Origin: VRUE01 sp963704515
Lineage (GTDB): Bacteria > Actinomycetota > Thermoleophilia > Solirubrobacterales > 70-9
Direction of reading: 5' to 3'
Length of the DNA stretch: 64,000 nt
Assembly (NCBI GenBank): GCA_963704515.1
Contig: OY969913.1
Span: 2,108,001 to 2,172,000 of the forward strand
Below, piece after piece: positions 62,785 to 64,000 of the stretch. How positions within the stretch are numbered: position 1 is the first letter of the stretch; each line of letters begins with the position of its first letter. The position numbers and the translations under genes were made by a program. The notes beneath the pieces are model-generated. The model was not told where the DNA came from. It saw nothing but the letters and a program-made list of their open reading frames with translations, and searched no databases.

Positions 62785-63678
62785 TCAGGCAGACCGCAGC
62801 AGCAACGCGGCCCAACCGCCGTCCACCCGACGATCCGCCTCGCCCAGCCCCCACGGCTCAAACGCGGCCGCGATCCCATCCACCTCCGCCGGGAGCAACC
62901 CGGAGCAGATGAGCGTCGAAGGGGTCTGGGCAGGGGTCCCCAAAACACTCCAGCGAGCCTCCCGGCGAGCGTTTTGGGGACACCTGCCCAGACCCCCCGA
63001 CCCACCCACCGGCACCGCAGCCACGTCCCGGAGCACCGGCGCAGTCATGTTCGCGACCACGGTCGGGGAGAGGTCCGGGAGGCCCTGGCGGAGGTTGCGC
63101 CGTTCGAAGTCGATCTCGACCGCGTTGGCGGCGGCATTGGCTTCGGCGGCTTCGATGGCCGGGGGCTCGTGGTCGTAACCGCTCACCGGATCCCAGCCGA
63201 GCTTGGCGGCAGCTATCGCGAGCACGCCGGAGCCGGCGCCCAGATCCGTGAGCGGACCCGAAGCCTCACCCGCGTCGGCCAGCCCCAGCAGGTATCCGAG
63301 ACACATGCGCGTGGTTGGGTGGGCGCCGGTGCCGAACGCCTGGCCGGGGTCGACGACGACGTCGATCGCGTCCTCGCGCGGCGGCTCCCAGGAGGGACGC
63401 AGCCAGAGGCGGCCGCCGACCAGCAGCGGCTTGTGGAATTCCTGCCAGCGCTCGGCCCAGTCATCGGGGACCTCGGTCGCCACCACCTCGACCAGCCCGT
63501 CGCCGGCCGCCGCCTCGACCTCGCCCAGCTCCGGCAGCTCCCCCGCGCCTCCGTAGATCGCGTACTCGACGTAGCCCGGCCCGCGCTCCTCCTCGACCCC
63601 GTTCGGGGCGAGCACGGTCAGCTCGGCGAGGACGATCTCGGCCTGCTCGGGCGAGCAGCGAACGGCGAGGCGGATCAA
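62785..63678 (-). CDS. prmA: Ribosomal protein L11 methyltransferase with an in-frame palindrome insertion
   Basis: A 297-residue SAM methyltransferase that modifies L11. The N-terminal L11-recognition domain is followed by DPGQAFGTGAHPTTRMCLGY, the SAM motif LTDLGAGSGVLAIAAAKLGW and the catalytic-loop region VVANMTAPVLRDVAA, then LICSGLLPAE. Between these last two blocks a family A palindrome adds about 28 residues (LGRCPQNARREARWSVLGT in the centre). The frame is kept, so the protein may be active if the loop is tolerated. The ATG overlaps the dnaJ stop. Confidence 0.93.
   Translation of the reverse strand: MIRLAVRCSPEQAEIVLAELTVLAPNGVEEERGPGYVEYAIYGGAGELPELGEVEAAAGDGLVEVVATEVPDDWAERWQEFHKPLLVGGRLWLRPSWEPPREDAIDVVVDPGQAFGTGAHPTTRMCLGYLLGLADAGEASGPLTDLGAGSGVLAIAAAKLGWDPVSGYDHEPPAIEAAEANAAANAVEIDFERRNLRQGLPDLSPTVVANMTAPVLRDVAAVPVGGSGGLGRCPQNARREARWSVLGTPAQTPSTLICSGLLPAEVDGIAAAFEPWGLGEADRRVDGGWAALLLRSA
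62921..62996. repeat. Palindromic element, family A copy 3, inside prmA
   Basis: Arms of 26 bp (62921-62946, 62971-62996) with one mismatch. The 24-base loop (62947-62970) is exactly the reverse complement of copy 1. The inner CCCAAAAC/GTTTTGGG is shared; the outer arm GGGGTCTGGGCAGGGG is unique. It is translated in frame in prmA. Confidence 0.96.
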
Positions 63679-64000
63679 CCGAAGGCTCTGCGCATGCGGG
63701 AGATGAAACCCTCGTTCCCCTCGCCGGAGCGCAGGTTGTGGGGCTCCAGCGATGCCTCGAGCTTCTCGGCCAGCTCTCGCTGCTCCTCGGAAAGGTCGCT
63801 GGGAACGATCACGTGGATGACGATGCGCAGATCGCCCGAGGGTCCACCGTTGGCGCCCGGCAGCCCGTGGCCGCGCAGGGCGAACTGGGTGCCGTGCTGG
63901 ACGCCGGAGGGCAGCTCGATCTCGCGCTCGCCCTCGTGGCTGGGAATCTTCACGCTGACCCCGAGCATCGCCTGCACCGCCGAGATCTCAACCGCGTGCA
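63675..64000 (-). CDS. dnaJ: Chaperone DnaJ, C-terminal part
   Basis: About 108 codons from the window edge to the stop at 63675. The text HAVEISAVQAMLGVSVKIPS, then GVQHGTQFALRGHGLPG and GDLRIVIHVIVP, is the C-terminal substrate-binding domain of DnaJ, co-chaperone of DnaK. The J and zinc domains lie beyond the window. Its stop overlaps the prmA ATG. Confidence 0.95.
   Translation of the reverse strand, partial: HAVEISAVQAMLGVSVKIPSHEGEREIELPSGVQHGTQFALRGHGLPGANGGPSGDLRIVIHVIVPSDLSEEQRELAEKLEASLEPHNLRSGEGNEGFISRMRRAFG

Overview
The window is a 64 kb chromosomal segment from a high-GC Gram-positive bacterium. GTG and TTG starts are frequent, Glu and Leu codons are mostly GAG and CTC/CTG, and genes are tightly packed with 1-4 base stop/start overlaps. 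Gene content and protein style (panC-panD-panB, a hisIE-trpE-trpG-trpD-trpC-htrA-trpF-trpB-trpA run, secreted cysteine-bearing RTX-like protein, sigma factor with a membrane-anchored tail) suggest an actinobacterium of the class Thermoleophilia (Solirubrobacterales-like). That placement is an inference, since no 16S rRNA lies in the window. I see no rRNA, tRNA, CRISPR array, prophage or intact insertion sequence.

Layout. 0-5.6 kb: trigger factor, a tiny coupled ORF, a CtaG-like membrane protein, a GH15 glucoamylase/trehalase-like enzyme, an ArsR-type regulator and an RTX-like secreted protein. 5.6-9.9 kb: the t6A/RimI cluster (tsaD, rimI, tsaB, tsaE) with a glutaredoxin, a small secreted protein, family 4 uracil-DNA glycosylase and an FmdB zinc ribbon. 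9.9-11.05 kb: a lower-GC accessory patch with a panB remnant and a DUF4258/DUF2283 pair. 11-14 kb: pantothenate genes. 14-18.7 kb: a ROK sugar kinase and a sugar ABC importer. 18.8-31.6 kb: uvrA with an SOS box, a DUF559-type protein, thioredoxin/TPR, MMPL exporter, a three-gene two-component locus, uvrB, DoxX-like and XRE proteins. 31.6-39.9 kb: MFS, lytic transglycosylase, coaE, rpsA, FAD oxidoreductase, YdcZ-like transporter and the sigma factor fusion. 39.9-49.9 kb: polA, secreted proteins, vapBC, malic enzyme, epimerase, methyltransferase and phosphofructokinase. 49.9-58.7 kb: the trp operon with htrA embedded. 58.7-64 kb: era, ybeY, phoH, yqeY, murI, a membrane protein, prmA and dnaJ.

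The most unusual signal is a set of dispersed palindromic elements. In the best-defined family (three copies) a 24-base loop is conserved while the long outer arms differ completely between copies, yet remain self-complementary within each copy. Palindromes of this and other families lie between operon genes, supply stop or start codons (trpB/trpA, a DUF559 gene), or sit in frame inside prmA, tsaB, rpsA and an FAD oxidoreductase. A second signal is a Glu codon switch: genes or gene segments for extracytoplasmic proteins use GAA, while cytoplasmic ones use GAG, even within the single sigma-factor fusion gene.
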